Positions 36,805 through 45,076 of a DNA stretch of 64,000 bases are shown here, piece after piece. Position 1 is the stretch's first letter, and every line of letters begins with the position of its first letter. The position numbers and the translations under genes are program-made. The notes below the pieces were generated by a model that saw nothing but the letters and a program-made list of their open reading frames with translations, ran no database searches and was not told the origin of the DNA. Origin of the DNA: Solirubrobacteraceae bacterium (GTDB taxonomy: Bacteria > Actinomycetota > Thermoleophilia > Solirubrobacterales > Solirubrobacteraceae); NCBI GenBank assembly GCA_031177685.1, contig JAPSGI010000003.1, forward strand, positions 1 to 64,000, written 5' to 3'.

Positions 36805-38015
36805 GTGACGCGCTCCATCTCGCGCTCCACCCGCATCGTGTGAGGCAGCGAGACCAGCCCGGATCCCGTCGTGCCGCCGAACACCACGAATTCGCACGCG
36901 CGACCGCGGAAGGCGATCATGCCGCGCTCCGCGCCGTGGAGGCTGCAGTCGACGAAGTAGCGCCCGTCGCCCAGCGCGTTCTCGGACGTCATCCGCACGA
37001 CGATGCGCTCGCCGGGCAGGAACGGCTCGTCGTCGTTCGCCGCGACGGCGCGCGAGGTCGCGCCGAACACGTTGAGCACCTCGTCGGTGTTGAAGGCGAA
37101 GTGGACGTCGGGCCGGTCGATGCGCTCCCGGACGTCCAGCAGCGCGCAGACGCTGAACGGCTCGCCGTGCGCCACCGCCGGGACGCGCTTGCCCTCGGCG
37201 TCCTCGATCCACACGTCGGCGACGTCCGCGGCGTCGCCGCCCTCGGACTGCGCGCCGGGTACCTCGGCGCGGCGTTCGAAGTTGAGCTCGAGGTAGCGGC
37301 GCCCCACCTCGTGCGCGTCGCCGGACATCTCCACGAGCCCGTCCTCGAGCAGCAGCACGCGGTGGCAGAAGCGCTCGATCATCCCCGTGTCGTGCGTGAC
37401 GAGGACGATCGTGCGGCCCTCCTCGCGCAGGCGGTAGAAGACGTCCAGGCACTTCTGCTGGAACGACGCGTCGCCGACCGCGAGCACCTCGTCGATCAGG
37501 AGCATCTCGGCGTCGGAGTGCACCATCAGCGAGAAGGCCAGGCGCACCTGCATCCCCGACGAGTAGTTCTTGAGCTTGAGGTCGAGGAAGTCCTCCAACT
37601 CGGCGAAGGCGATCACCTCGTCGAAGCGCCCGCGCGCCTGCGCGGGGGAGAGGCCCATCATCACCCCGTTGATGACGACGTTGTCGTGCGCGGTCAGGTC
37701 GGGGTTGAACCCCACGCCCAGCTCGATGAACGGCGCCAGGCGCCCTGCGATGCGGATCTCGCCCTCGTCGGCGCGGTAGATGCCCGCCAGGCACTTCAGC
37801 AGCGTGCTCTTGCCCGAGCCGTTGCGCCCGACGATCCCGAAGAACTCGCCCTCGCGGACCTGGAACGAGATCCCGCGCAGAACGCGCAGCTCGTCGAACT
37901 CCGCGCGCCGAAAGGGATGCAGCGCGCGCTCCTTGAGGGTCATCATGTGCTGGCGGGGGACGCGGAACGTCTTGCGCAGGTTCCGCACGTCCACCGCCGC
38001 GTGCGGGGCGGGCAT
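36801..38015 (-). CDS. wzt: polysaccharide ABC transporter ATPase with C-terminal glycan-binding domain
   Basis: A 404-residue ATPase. The nucleotide-binding domain (1-250) has GRNGSGKST (Walker A), NYSSGMQVRLAFSL (signature), MLLIDEVLAVGD (Walker B) and VTHD (H-loop). Residues 265-400 form a beta-sandwich Wzt C-terminal domain (VADVWIEDAEGKRVPAV, HFAFNTDEVLNVFGATSR). In O9a-type systems this domain recognises the modified non-reducing end of the completed chain, so export here is probably linked to a terminating modification. TAGCCT 8 bases before the ATG, without Shine-Dalgarno, suggests a leaderless wzt-wzm message. Confidence 0.95.
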   Translation of the reverse strand: MPAPHAAVDVRNLRKTFRVPRQHMMTLKERALHPFRRAEFDELRVLRGISFQVREGEFFGIVGRNGSGKSTLLKCLAGIYRADEGEIRIAGRLAPFIELGVGFNPDLTAHDNVVINGVMMGLSPAQARGRFDEVIAFAELEDFLDLKLKNYSSGMQVRLAFSLMVHSDAEMLLIDEVLAVGDASFQQKCLDVFYRLREEGRTIVLVTHDTGMIERFCHRVLLLEDGLVEMSGDAHEVGRRYLELNFERRAEVPGAQSEGGDAADVADVWIEDAEGKRVPAVAHGEPFSVCALLDVRERIDRPDVHFAFNTDEVLNVFGATSRAVAANDDEPFLPGERIVVRMTSENALGDGRYFVDCSLHGAERGMIAFRGRACEFVVFGGTTGSGLVSLPHTMRVEREMERVT

Positions 38016-38023
38016 GTGCGGGA

Positions 38024-38029
38024 AGGCTA
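38024..38029 (-). promoter_or_regulatory. -10 element (TAGCCT) of wzt-wzm
   Basis: The hexamer ends 8 bases before the wzt ATG on the minus strand. The divergent HAD gene starts 40 bases away and has a weaker TAATGC 8 bases ahead of its ATG. Confidence 0.5.
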
Positions 38030-38055
38030 CCGACCGGCCTGTAATGCTTTTCGCG

Positions 38056-40650
38056 ATGTCCACCCGCCTGGAGACGCCGCCGACCGGCGGCGACGCGCGT
38101 CTGGCGCCCGCTTTCGAGGCGCTCGGCGCGGGCCGCGTCAAGGCGCTGTCGGTCGACGTCTTCGACACGCTGCTGTTCCGCCGCGTCGCCGAGCCGGTCG
38201 ATGCCTTCGGGCTGATCGGCGAGCGTCTGCGCGCGCGCGGCGCCCTGGCCCCGGGGACGACGCCGGCAGTGTTCGCGCGGGTGCGCGAGGAGGCCGAGGA
38301 CCGCGCGCGCTGCGCGCGTCGCGACGCCGGCGATGGCGTGGAGGTCACGCTGGCGGAGATCCACGCGCTGCTGCCGCGCGCGCTGTTCGCGCGCGGCGCC
38401 GACCCCGCCGCCTCCCTGGAGGCCGAGCGCGCCGTGGAGGCAGAACTGCTGGTGCCCGACCTCGACGTGGTGGCGCTCCTGCAGGCCGCCGCGCAGCGCG
38501 GGCTCGCGCTCGCGGCGATCTCGGACACCTACTTCTCCGAGCGCGACCTGCGGCTGTTCATCGCGCGCGGCGCGCTGGCGGGCGTGCGCCTGGACCGCGT
38601 GTTCGCCTCGTCGGAGTACCGCACGGGCAAGGCGACGGGCCTGTTCAGCATCGTGCTCGAACAGCTCGGCCTCGCGCCGCGGGAGCTGCTGCACGTGGGC
38701 GACAACCACGAGTCCGACATCGCGTCCGCGCGCCGCCTGGGCATCGACGCCGTCTACTTCGAGAAGCGCACGCCCGCGCTGGCGCGGATCCTGGAGCGCG
38801 AGCGGCTCCACCTCCCTCCCGAGCCGGCGACCGACGGCGCCACGGCCGCGCTGCGCGGCAAGGTGCTGCACCGCGACGAGGCGGAGCGCCAACCCGCGGG
38901 GCTGCGTTCCTTCTGGGAGTTCGGCGCCGCCACGCTGGGGCCGGCCTTCGCCGGGTTCGCCGACTGGGTGCACCAGCAGGCCGGCGAGCTGGACGTCTCC
39001 AAGGTCTTCTGCCTGATGCGCGAGGGCGAGCTGCTCTCCGCGCTGGTCAACGCCGCGGGGCGCACCGGCGTGACGGCCGAGCCGCTGTGGCTCTCGCGCC
39101 ACGTGTGCGCGCGCGCGTCGATCCGCGAGGGCACCGTGCAGGAGCTGGAGGCGCTGTTCGCGCGCCGCGACATGCCGACCGTGCGCGAGTTCCTGTCGTC
39201 GCTCGGCGTGTCCCTGGACGAGCTGCCCGCCTTCGCCTCCGTCGCCGACCGCCGCGTCGACGACCGGGCCCTCGGCGACGAGGTCGTGGACGCCATCGTG
39301 TTCGATCCCGAGCTGCGCGCGCGCGTCGTCGCGCGCTCGCTGGAACTGCGCCGGCGGCTGCAGCGCTACGTCGAGGCGCGCCTGGCGCCGGGCGAGTCGC
39401 GCCTGGTGCTGGTCGACCTGGGCTGGGGCGGGACGATCCAGGCCATGGCCGAGGCGCTGCTGCGCGAGAGCGGCGTGGAGTGCACCACCGCCGGCCTGTA
39501 CGTCGTCACCAACCACGTGGCGCTCGACCGTGCGCTGGAGGGCCTCGACGTGCGCGGGTTCGTGGGCGACTACGGCGTCCCGGAGACGACGATCGCGGCC
39601 ATCGGGCGCAGCCCCGAACTGCTCGAGCAGGTGTGCATGCCCGACTGCGGGACCCAGCTCGGCGTGACCGAGGAGCTGCAGCCGGTGCTGGCCGAGCCGG
39701 GCGAGATGTCGCTGCAGAGCGTGGAGCGCGCCGCGGTGCAGCAGGGCATCCTCGCCTTCCAGCGCGAGTGGGTGCGCTACCGCGGCGCCGGCGCGCGCGA
39801 GCTGTCGCTGACTGCCGGGGAGGTGCGCCCGCGACTGCTGGCCTCGGTGGCGCGCGCGGTGACCGCGCCCACGCCGGAGGAGGTGCCGCTGTTCGCGCGC
39901 TGGCTGCACGACGAGAACTTCGGCTCGGAGCGCATCGAGTCGATCGCCGCCGGCCCGAGCGTGAAGGCGCTGGGGCACATGGACCCGCGCGCGCTCATGA
40001 AGGTCCCGATGACCGAGCTGTACTGGCCGTTCGGGCTGGCCGGCATGCACGACGAGCACCTCGCCGGCGCGCTGGCCGCCGCGGCCGCCGGCACGCTGCC
40101 GTGGGACACGTTCTCCTCGTCGCTGGAGATCGGGAGCTTCGAGATCGAGGGCGACTTCGGGTGGGGCTTCGAGGACCGGGCGAAGGGCACGATCGCGCCG
40201 CGGCGCAACCGCCGCGGGCTCTCGTATGCGCGCGCGACCGTGCGCGGGGAGTTCGTCCAGCGCCTGCGGCTGCGCCCCGCCCGCCGTCCGTGCCTGCTGC
40301 GCTTCGACTGGGTCCGCGTGCGCTGCCGGCTGCACGGTGGCGGCACGGCGACGGTCGACCTCGACGCGCCGGACGACTTCGGGCGCCTGCGGGTGGCGGG
40401 CGCCCACTGGGTCGCGCCCGGCCTGCTGATGGTCACGAGCGGCAACCCGCGCCTGGTGCTCGACCTGCGCCGGCTGGCCGGCGAAAAGGTCTACGAGGCG
40501 GTCGTGGACGTCGGCTTCGCCGCGCTGGCGCTGCCCCACACCCAGGCGCGCGAGCGCTGGGGCCGCGCGAAGGACTGGCTGCGCCACGTGGCCAAGGACA
40601 CCAAGGCCGGCGCCCCGCTGCGCGCGCTGCGCCGCCTCGTGCGACGCTGA
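38056..40650 (+). CDS. large HAD-type protein of glycan loci, 864 residues
   Basis: Residues 25-230 form a HAD domain: VKALSVDVFDTLLFRR with the nucleophile Asp, AAISDTYFSE (motif II), and LHVGDNHESDIASARRLG (motif IV). A long middle region (250-680) contains VFCLMREGELLSALV, PLWLSRHVCARASI and VLVDLGWGGTIQAMAEALL, and about 170 C-terminal residues are beta-rich and may bind sugar. This architecture is seen next to ABC-exported polysaccharides, but the biochemical role is not established; phosphate removal from, or phosphoglycan transfer to, the chain end is plausible given the adjacent Wzt. A further ATG four codons upstream exists. Confidence 0.85.
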   Translation: MSTRLETPPTGGDARLAPAFEALGAGRVKALSVDVFDTLLFRRVAEPVDAFGLIGERLRARGALAPGTTPAVFARVREEAEDRARCARRDAGDGVEVTLAEIHALLPRALFARGADPAASLEAERAVEAELLVPDLDVVALLQAAAQRGLALAAISDTYFSERDLRLFIARGALAGVRLDRVFASSEYRTGKATGLFSIVLEQLGLAPRELLHVGDNHESDIASARRLGIDAVYFEKRTPALARILERERLHLPPEPATDGATAALRGKVLHRDEAERQPAGLRSFWEFGAATLGPAFAGFADWVHQQAGELDVSKVFCLMREGELLSALVNAAGRTGVTAEPLWLSRHVCARASIREGTVQELEALFARRDMPTVREFLSSLGVSLDELPAFASVADRRVDDRALGDEVVDAIVFDPELRARVVARSLELRRRLQRYVEARLAPGESRLVLVDLGWGGTIQAMAEALLRESGVECTTAGLYVVTNHVALDRALEGLDVRGFVGDYGVPETTIAAIGRSPELLEQVCMPDCGTQLGVTEELQPVLAEPGEMSLQSVERAAVQQGILAFQREWVRYRGAGARELSLTAGEVRPRLLASVARAVTAPTPEEVPLFARWLHDENFGSERIESIAAGPSVKALGHMDPRALMKVPMTELYWPFGLAGMHDEHLAGALAAAAAGTLPWDTFSSSLEIGSFEIEGDFGWGFEDRAKGTIAPRRNRRGLSYARATVRGEFVQRLRLRPARRPCLLRFDWVRVRCRLHGGGTATVDLDAPDDFGRLRVAGAHWVAPGLLMVTSGNPRLVLDLRRLAGEKVYEAVVDVGFAALALPHTQARERWGRAKDWLRHVAKDTKAGAPLRALRRLVRR

Positions 40651-40655
40651 GGCTC

Positions 40656-41606
40656 ATGCGCCAGCGCTTCGCCATCTCGCCCGAGACGTACGTCCGCGTC
40701 GCCCAGGTCGCCCTGGTGGCGCTGACGCTGATCGTGCTCACGGGCGCGGCGGTCCGCCTGACGGGCTCCGGCCTGGGCTGCCCGGACTGGCCCAAGTGCT
40801 ACGGCAAGGCGGTCGCGCCGCTGGAGACCCACGCGGTGATCGAGTACGGCAATCGCATCCTGTCCGGGCTGGTCGGCGTGGCGGCCTTCGCGGCGGCGGC
40901 GCTGGCCTGGTTCCGGCGCCCGTTCCGGCGCGACCTGGCCGTCATCTCCGCGCTGCTGCCCTTCGGCGTGCTGTGCCAGGCGGTGCTCGGCGGCTTCACC
41001 GTGCGCCACCACCTGGCGCCGGGGTTCGTGATGTCGCACTTCGGCCTGTCGATGCTGATCCTGATCGCGGCGGTCGGGCTGGTGTGGCGCGCCCGCCACG
41101 CCCCGGGCGAGCGCCCGCCCGCGGACGACCCCGCGGCCACCTGGGCGGTTCGCACGCTGGCGCCGCTGGGCGCGCTGACGATCTTCGTGGGGACCGCCGC
41201 CACCGCCGCCGGCCCGCACGCGGGCGGCGAGGGCACCGGCGACGAGATCCGCCGCCTGGACTTCAAGGGCGCCGACACGCTGGACTGGGCGATCCAGCAG
41301 CACGCGCGCATAGCCTTCGTCATGGGCCTCGCCACGCTGGGCACCTGGGCCTTCCTGCGCCAGCGCAACGCCCCCGCGGACGTACGGCGCGCGGTGACCG
41401 AGGTCCTCGCCCTGCTGGTCCTCCAGGGCGCGGTGGGGACGCTCCAGTACGCCCTGGAGCTGCCGGCCGAGCTGGTGTGGGTCCACGTCACGCTGGCCGT
41501 GCTGACCTGGATCTCGATCCTGCGCGCGCTCTACGCGGCGGGCCGGCTGCCCGAGCGCGTCGGCGTCAGCCACCCAACGCCGGGTCGATCGCGTACCGCG
41601 GCCTGA
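40656..41606 (+). CDS. ctaA: heme A synthase, CtaA/COX15 family
   Basis: A 316-residue protein with eight membrane helices in two similar halves. VRLTGSGLGCPDWPKCYG, with two cysteines in the first extracytoplasmic loop, EYGNRILSGLVG, HFGLSMLIL, QQHARIAF and HVTLAVLTW supply the conserved heme ligands. It oxidises heme O to heme A for cytochrome aa3 oxidase. The gene lies 5 bases after the HAD gene although it belongs to respiration, not to the glycan locus, and so marks the end of the polysaccharide region. No ctaB or cox genes are in view. Confidence 0.93.
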   Translation: MRQRFAISPETYVRVAQVALVALTLIVLTGAAVRLTGSGLGCPDWPKCYGKAVAPLETHAVIEYGNRILSGLVGVAAFAAAALAWFRRPFRRDLAVISALLPFGVLCQAVLGGFTVRHHLAPGFVMSHFGLSMLILIAAVGLVWRARHAPGERPPADDPAATWAVRTLAPLGALTIFVGTAATAAGPHAGGEGTGDEIRRLDFKGADTLDWAIQQHARIAFVMGLATLGTWAFLRQRNAPADVRRAVTEVLALLVLQGAVGTLQYALELPAELVWVHVTLAVLTWISILRALYAAGRLPERVGVSHPTPGRSRTAA

Positions 41607-41612
41607 CGCTGG

Positions 41613-42668
41613 TCAAGCGCTCCTCTTCAACGCGCGGATGGCGCGCTTGCCGCTGCGTAGCGGACGCGTGATCTTCCACGAGACCGAGCCCTCGATGTCG
41701 CGAATCGCCTTCGCGGCCGCGCTCAACTGCTCCGTCAGGTCGGCGGACCGAGTGATCAGCTCGCGATTTTCCTCTTCTGCCGAGCGCAGCTCTGACTGAA
41801 CGTCGGCGAGCACGGTTTCGGACTGCACAAGCTCCACGAGGAGGTTCGAACGGTCTTCGACCGAGCGACATGCCGCCTCTAAGGCCGTTGCCTGCTCCTC
41901 CAAAAGTTGCTGCTGTGCGGCGAACCGCTTTACCCATTCCTCGATTTCGATCGGTGCGGCGAGCGTCAGCAGGGGGGTGATGTCCGGTAGCGAGCCGTTC
42001 GTGGCGGCAGCGATCGTGTACGTCTCCTCTCCTGGGCCCTTCTGGACAAGCTGATGGACCGGCAGGTTTCCCCTCGGCCCTGCGGTGCGAGAATCGCTCG
42101 AGGGCAGAATCGTCGACGCTACGAAGTTGTGCTGCTGGAGCAGCGACACGGTCGTCCAGCGCTCCGATAGCGCGCTGCGGAGCTCTTCCGCGGTGTACTC
42201 GTGCAAGTGATGCGGATTGCCGGGTACGTAGACTCCCCGGTTCGGAGAGGAGATCAGAAGGACTCCTCCCGGGGCGAGCACACGCTTCATCTCGTCGAGT
42301 GCCTCTTGCTGCCGATCGAGGTGCTCGATGACCTCGAAGCATGTCACCAGATCAAAGGCCGCATCCTCGAAGGGCAGACTCCGCACGTCCGCGACGCAGA
42401 AGTCGACGGACGAGGCATTGCTGTGGGCGGCGTGGATCACGTCGTCTGCGATGTCGACGGCCGTCACAGCCGCGGCCCCGGCGTCGGCGAGCATGACGGC
42501 TCCATAGCCGATCCCGCACCCAGCGTCCAGCACTCGACGCCTCGAAGCCACGAACGAAGCCCACTGGTAGCGCGTCAGGTGCTCGGCCTCGACCAACCGA
42601 CCGTGCATCTCGTCGGGTACGAATCGACCGGGCGTTCCGTCGATCAGGTCCGCAAGCTCACTTGGCAT
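41613..42668 (-). CDS. class I SAM methyltransferase with C-terminal coiled coil
   Basis: A 351-residue protein. RRVLDAGCGIGYGAVMLADAG (motif I), VTAVDIADDVI, FDLVTCFEVIEHLDRQQEAL (motif II) and LAPGGVLLISSPN form the methyltransferase; HHLHEYTAEEL is typical of glycan O-methyltransferases. From about residue 230 to 330 follows a coiled coil rich in Glu, Ala and Leu, ending with a basic SWKITRPLRSGKRAIRALKRSA tail common in membrane-associated glycan enzymes. Third-position A/T is clearly more frequent than in neighbours, hinting at transfer. TACGAT 6 bases before the ATG suggests a leaderless message. Confidence 0.88.
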   Translation of the reverse strand: MPSELADLIDGTPGRFVPDEMHGRLVEAEHLTRYQWASFVASRRRVLDAGCGIGYGAVMLADAGAAAVTAVDIADDVIHAAHSNASSVDFCVADVRSLPFEDAAFDLVTCFEVIEHLDRQQEALDEMKRVLAPGGVLLISSPNRGVYVPGNPHHLHEYTAEELRSALSERWTTVSLLQQHNFVASTILPSSDSRTAGPRGNLPVHQLVQKGPGEETYTIAAATNGSLPDITPLLTLAAPIEIEEWVKRFAAQQQLLEEQATALEAACRSVEDRSNLLVELVQSETVLADVQSELRSAEEENRELITRSADLTEQLSAAAKAIRDIEGSVSWKITRPLRSGKRAIRALKRSA

Positions 42669-42674
42669 CGCGCA

Positions 42675-42718
42675 ATCGTAGACATGCGCTGAAAAGAAGG
42701 GGAACGATCTCCTACAAT
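42675..42718. promoter_or_regulatory. divergent -10 elements of the transferred glycan-enzyme pair
   Basis: Minus strand: TACGAT (42680-42675) ends 6 bases before the methyltransferase ATG. Plus strand: TACAAT (42713-42718) ends 9 bases before the glycosyltransferase GTG. The 59-base intergenic region is AT-richer than its surroundings. Confidence 0.5.
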
Positions 42719-42727
42719 GCCGCGCTC

Positions 42728-44584
42728 GTGGAGCTCGCCTTCGTCCTTGCCCGCGGACAGAATCTCTTCTTCGTCGAGCTCGTCGCGGCGCTGCGAGCGG
42801 AGCTTGAACGCCTAGGGGTCGATACGAGCGTCCATATGGGCGTCTTCCCACCTGCGCGCTCGGACCTCGTCTACGTCCTCGTGCCGCCACACGAGTACTT
42901 CACCCTCACGGAAGGGCGGCCCGAGCCGCCCCCCAGCGTACTGGCGCGAAGCATCTTCGTATGCGCCGAGCAGCCCGGCACTCCCTTCTTCGACCGAAAC
43001 GTCCAGCTGGCCCCCCGTGCTGGAGCGGTGTTCGACATCAATCGGCTCGCGGTCCGAGCTATGAAGGCGGCCGAGATCGACGCTGAGCACCTGCAAGTCG
43101 GCTGGGCCTCGACGTGGGACCACTTCGAGGGCTCGGAACGCGACATAGACGTCCTCTTCATGGGCGCCGCGACTGAGCGTCGACTCGAGCATTTGAGCAG
43201 CTACGTCTCTCATCTGTGGGACTACCGCTGCCACTATGTGATTTCCGACAACTCGCTCCCTAATGCGGCGCCCTCCGATTCGTTTGTGAGCGGCGACGAC
43301 AAGTGGAGCCTCCTCAGCCGTAGCCGTGTGCTGATCAACCTCCATCAAGCCACGGCTTCGTACTTCGAGTGGCTCCGCGTTGTTCAAGCGATGGCCAGCG
43401 GGTGTGTCGTCGTAAGTGAGACATCGGTCGGCTACGAACCGCTGCAGCCCGGACAAGACCTGCTTTTCGGACGCCCGGAGACGCTTGGCCTGCTTGCGCA
43501 GCACGTACTCGAAGACGAAAGAACCGAGACCGAGCTGCGCCACCGTGCGTATCGCACTCTGCGCGAGAAGCTGCCGCTTCGTGAGTCGGCCGAGGCTCTC
43601 GCCTCTGCGGGGCGCAGGATCGCCGAGCAGCCCATCGAATGGACCCCCTGGTTCTCGAAGCAGCGTCCACTGTCCGAGAGGGACGTCGAACGGACGCTGC
43701 AGCGCTTTCGCCCAAGTCACGACCACCCATCGGATGACGTACGCCGGGTGCTGAAGGATCTGAAGCTGGATCTGATCGACATGCGGCGAGCGATCAGCCG
43801 GTTGTCGAGGGCACAAGACGACTCGGGCATGGCGGAACTCGAAGTGCACCGCCGATCGACTGGCTGGCTCGGCGCAACGCCCCGCGTTACGGTCCTGGTC
43901 TCCGTCTACAACTACGCGGCTTGCGTCACGCGGGCGCTCGATTCTTTGCTTCGAAGCCGGTGTCGATCATGGGAGGTCGTGATCGTGGACGACGGGTCTT
44001 CCGACGAGTCGCTCGACACTGCCTCGGATTGGATCTCGCACCACGACACCGCTCCCGCAACCCTGCTCCACCATCCGGTCAACCGTGGGCTTGCGTTGAC
44101 GCGCAATGCTGCGACCGCTTTTGCCCGCGGTGAGTTCTGTTTCATCCTGGATGCCGACAACGAGATCTACCCCAACTGCCTTGAGCGGCTGATCTATACC
44201 CTCGAGCAGAACCCGCGTGCCGCATTCGCGTACGGGATGCTTGAGCAGTTCACGGATTCCGGACCCGTCGGACTGATGAACGTCTTTCCCTGGGAGCCGT
44301 CGCGGTTCGCCGAGCGCAACTACATCGACGCCATGGCCCTGATCAGGACGAAAATCTTGCGTACCGTCGGGGGTTACCGGGCCGACCCCCGGCTCTACGG
44401 CTGGGAGGACTATGACCTCTGGTGCCGGATGGCCGAGCAAGGGATGTGGGGTGCGCATCTACCGTCTGTCGTGGCCCGCTACCGCGTGAGCGAGAACTCC
44501 ATGCGCAGCGTCACGGACATCTCCGTCGCCGACGTCCGGTCGCTGATCGCCGAGGGCAGCCCGACGGTGATGGCGGGGGTCTGA
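42728..44584 (+). CDS. two-domain glycosyltransferase (GT-B-like plus GT2)
   Basis: A 618-residue protein. Residues 1-300 form a GT-B-like domain (LARGQNLFFVELVAALRAEL, VLINLHQATASYFEWLRVVQAMASGCVVVSE, GRPETL) of the kind that reads glycan or lipid acceptors. Residues 390-610 are a GT2 domain with VTVLVSVYNYAACVTRALDSL, VVIVDDGSSDESLDT, FILDADNEIYPNCL and GWEDYDLWCRMAEQG. GTG start with TACAAT upstream. Codon use shows many A/T-ending codons (for example CTT, GAA, AAT) unusual for this window. With the divergent methyltransferase it looks like a small transferred glycan-modification cassette between ctaA and msrB. Confidence 0.88.
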   Translation: MELAFVLARGQNLFFVELVAALRAELERLGVDTSVHMGVFPPARSDLVYVLVPPHEYFTLTEGRPEPPPSVLARSIFVCAEQPGTPFFDRNVQLAPRAGAVFDINRLAVRAMKAAEIDAEHLQVGWASTWDHFEGSERDIDVLFMGAATERRLEHLSSYVSHLWDYRCHYVISDNSLPNAAPSDSFVSGDDKWSLLSRSRVLINLHQATASYFEWLRVVQAMASGCVVVSETSVGYEPLQPGQDLLFGRPETLGLLAQHVLEDERTETELRHRAYRTLREKLPLRESAEALASAGRRIAEQPIEWTPWFSKQRPLSERDVERTLQRFRPSHDHPSDDVRRVLKDLKLDLIDMRRAISRLSRAQDDSGMAELEVHRRSTGWLGATPRVTVLVSVYNYAACVTRALDSLLRSRCRSWEVVIVDDGSSDESLDTASDWISHHDTAPATLLHHPVNRGLALTRNAATAFARGEFCFILDADNEIYPNCLERLIYTLEQNPRAAFAYGMLEQFTDSGPVGLMNVFPWEPSRFAERNYIDAMALIRTKILRTVGGYRADPRLYGWEDYDLWCRMAEQGMWGAHLPSVVARYRVSENSMRSVTDISVADVRSLIAEGSPTVMAGV

Positions 44585-44648
44585 CGGTCGGCCTCTACGC
44601 CGCCGGCCGGCTGCTCGAGCGCTGTGGCGAGGGCGGCGGCGGCGCGGC

Positions 44649-45044
44649 TCAGGATTGCTTGGACTCGGAATCGAGCCTCAGCGCCGCGGAGTTGATGCAG
44701 TAGCGCTGGCCCGTCGGGTCCGGCCCGTCGTCGAACAGGTGGCCGAGGTGCGCGCCGCAGTTGCGGCAGACGACCTCGGTGCGCCGCATCATCAGCGAGC
44801 GGTCGTCGCGCTCCTCCACCTTCTCGGGATCGGCGGGCTGGTAGAAGCTCGGCCAGCCGGTGCCGGAGTCGAACTTGGTGTCCGCGTCGAAGAGCTGTTC
44901 GCCGCACACGACGCAGCGGTACACGCCGTCGTCGTGGCAGTCCCAGTACTCGCCGGTGAACGGCCGCTCGGTGCCCGCCTCCTGCGTCACGTGGTACTGC
45001 TCGGGGGTGAGCCGCTCGCGCAGCTCGGGTTCGGTCTTCGCCAT
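44649..45044 (-). CDS. msrB: peptide-methionine (R)-S-oxide reductase
   Basis: Reduces methionine-R-sulfoxide in proteins. 131 residues, standard length. The structural zinc site is Cys44, Cys47, Cys93, Cys96 (CVVCG and CRNCG); the catalytic Cys116 is in RYCINSAAL; GTGWPSFYQP (61-70) and HLGHLFDDGP complete the family pattern. No resolving cysteine is evident near residue 60, so reduction probably uses a sulfenic acid attacked directly by thioredoxin or mycothiol. TAGCCT stands 6 bases before the ATG with no Shine-Dalgarno, one of the clearest leaderless arrangements in the window. Confidence 0.97.
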   Translation of the reverse strand: MAKTEPELRERLTPEQYHVTQEAGTERPFTGEYWDCHDDGVYRCVVCGEQLFDADTKFDSGTGWPSFYQPADPEKVEERDDRSLMMRRTEVVCRNCGAHLGHLFDDGPDPTGQRYCINSAALRLDSESKQS

Positions 45045-45050
45045 GAGGAC

Positions 45051-45056
45051 AGGCTA
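45051..45056 (-). promoter_or_regulatory. -10 element (TAGCCT) of msrB
   Basis: Minus-strand TAGCCT ends 6 bases before the msrB ATG; no ribosome-binding site fits between them. Confidence 0.55.
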
Positions 45057-45076
45057 GCGGCCCGGCCGAGTTGCGC

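Noticed and set aside
35944-41606. Open frames above 1,500 codons on both strands across wzm, wzt, the HAD gene and ctaA.
   Set aside because: High GC removes stop codons from antisense frames. Outside the real genes they show His/Arg/Ala/Gly-rich noise without motifs.
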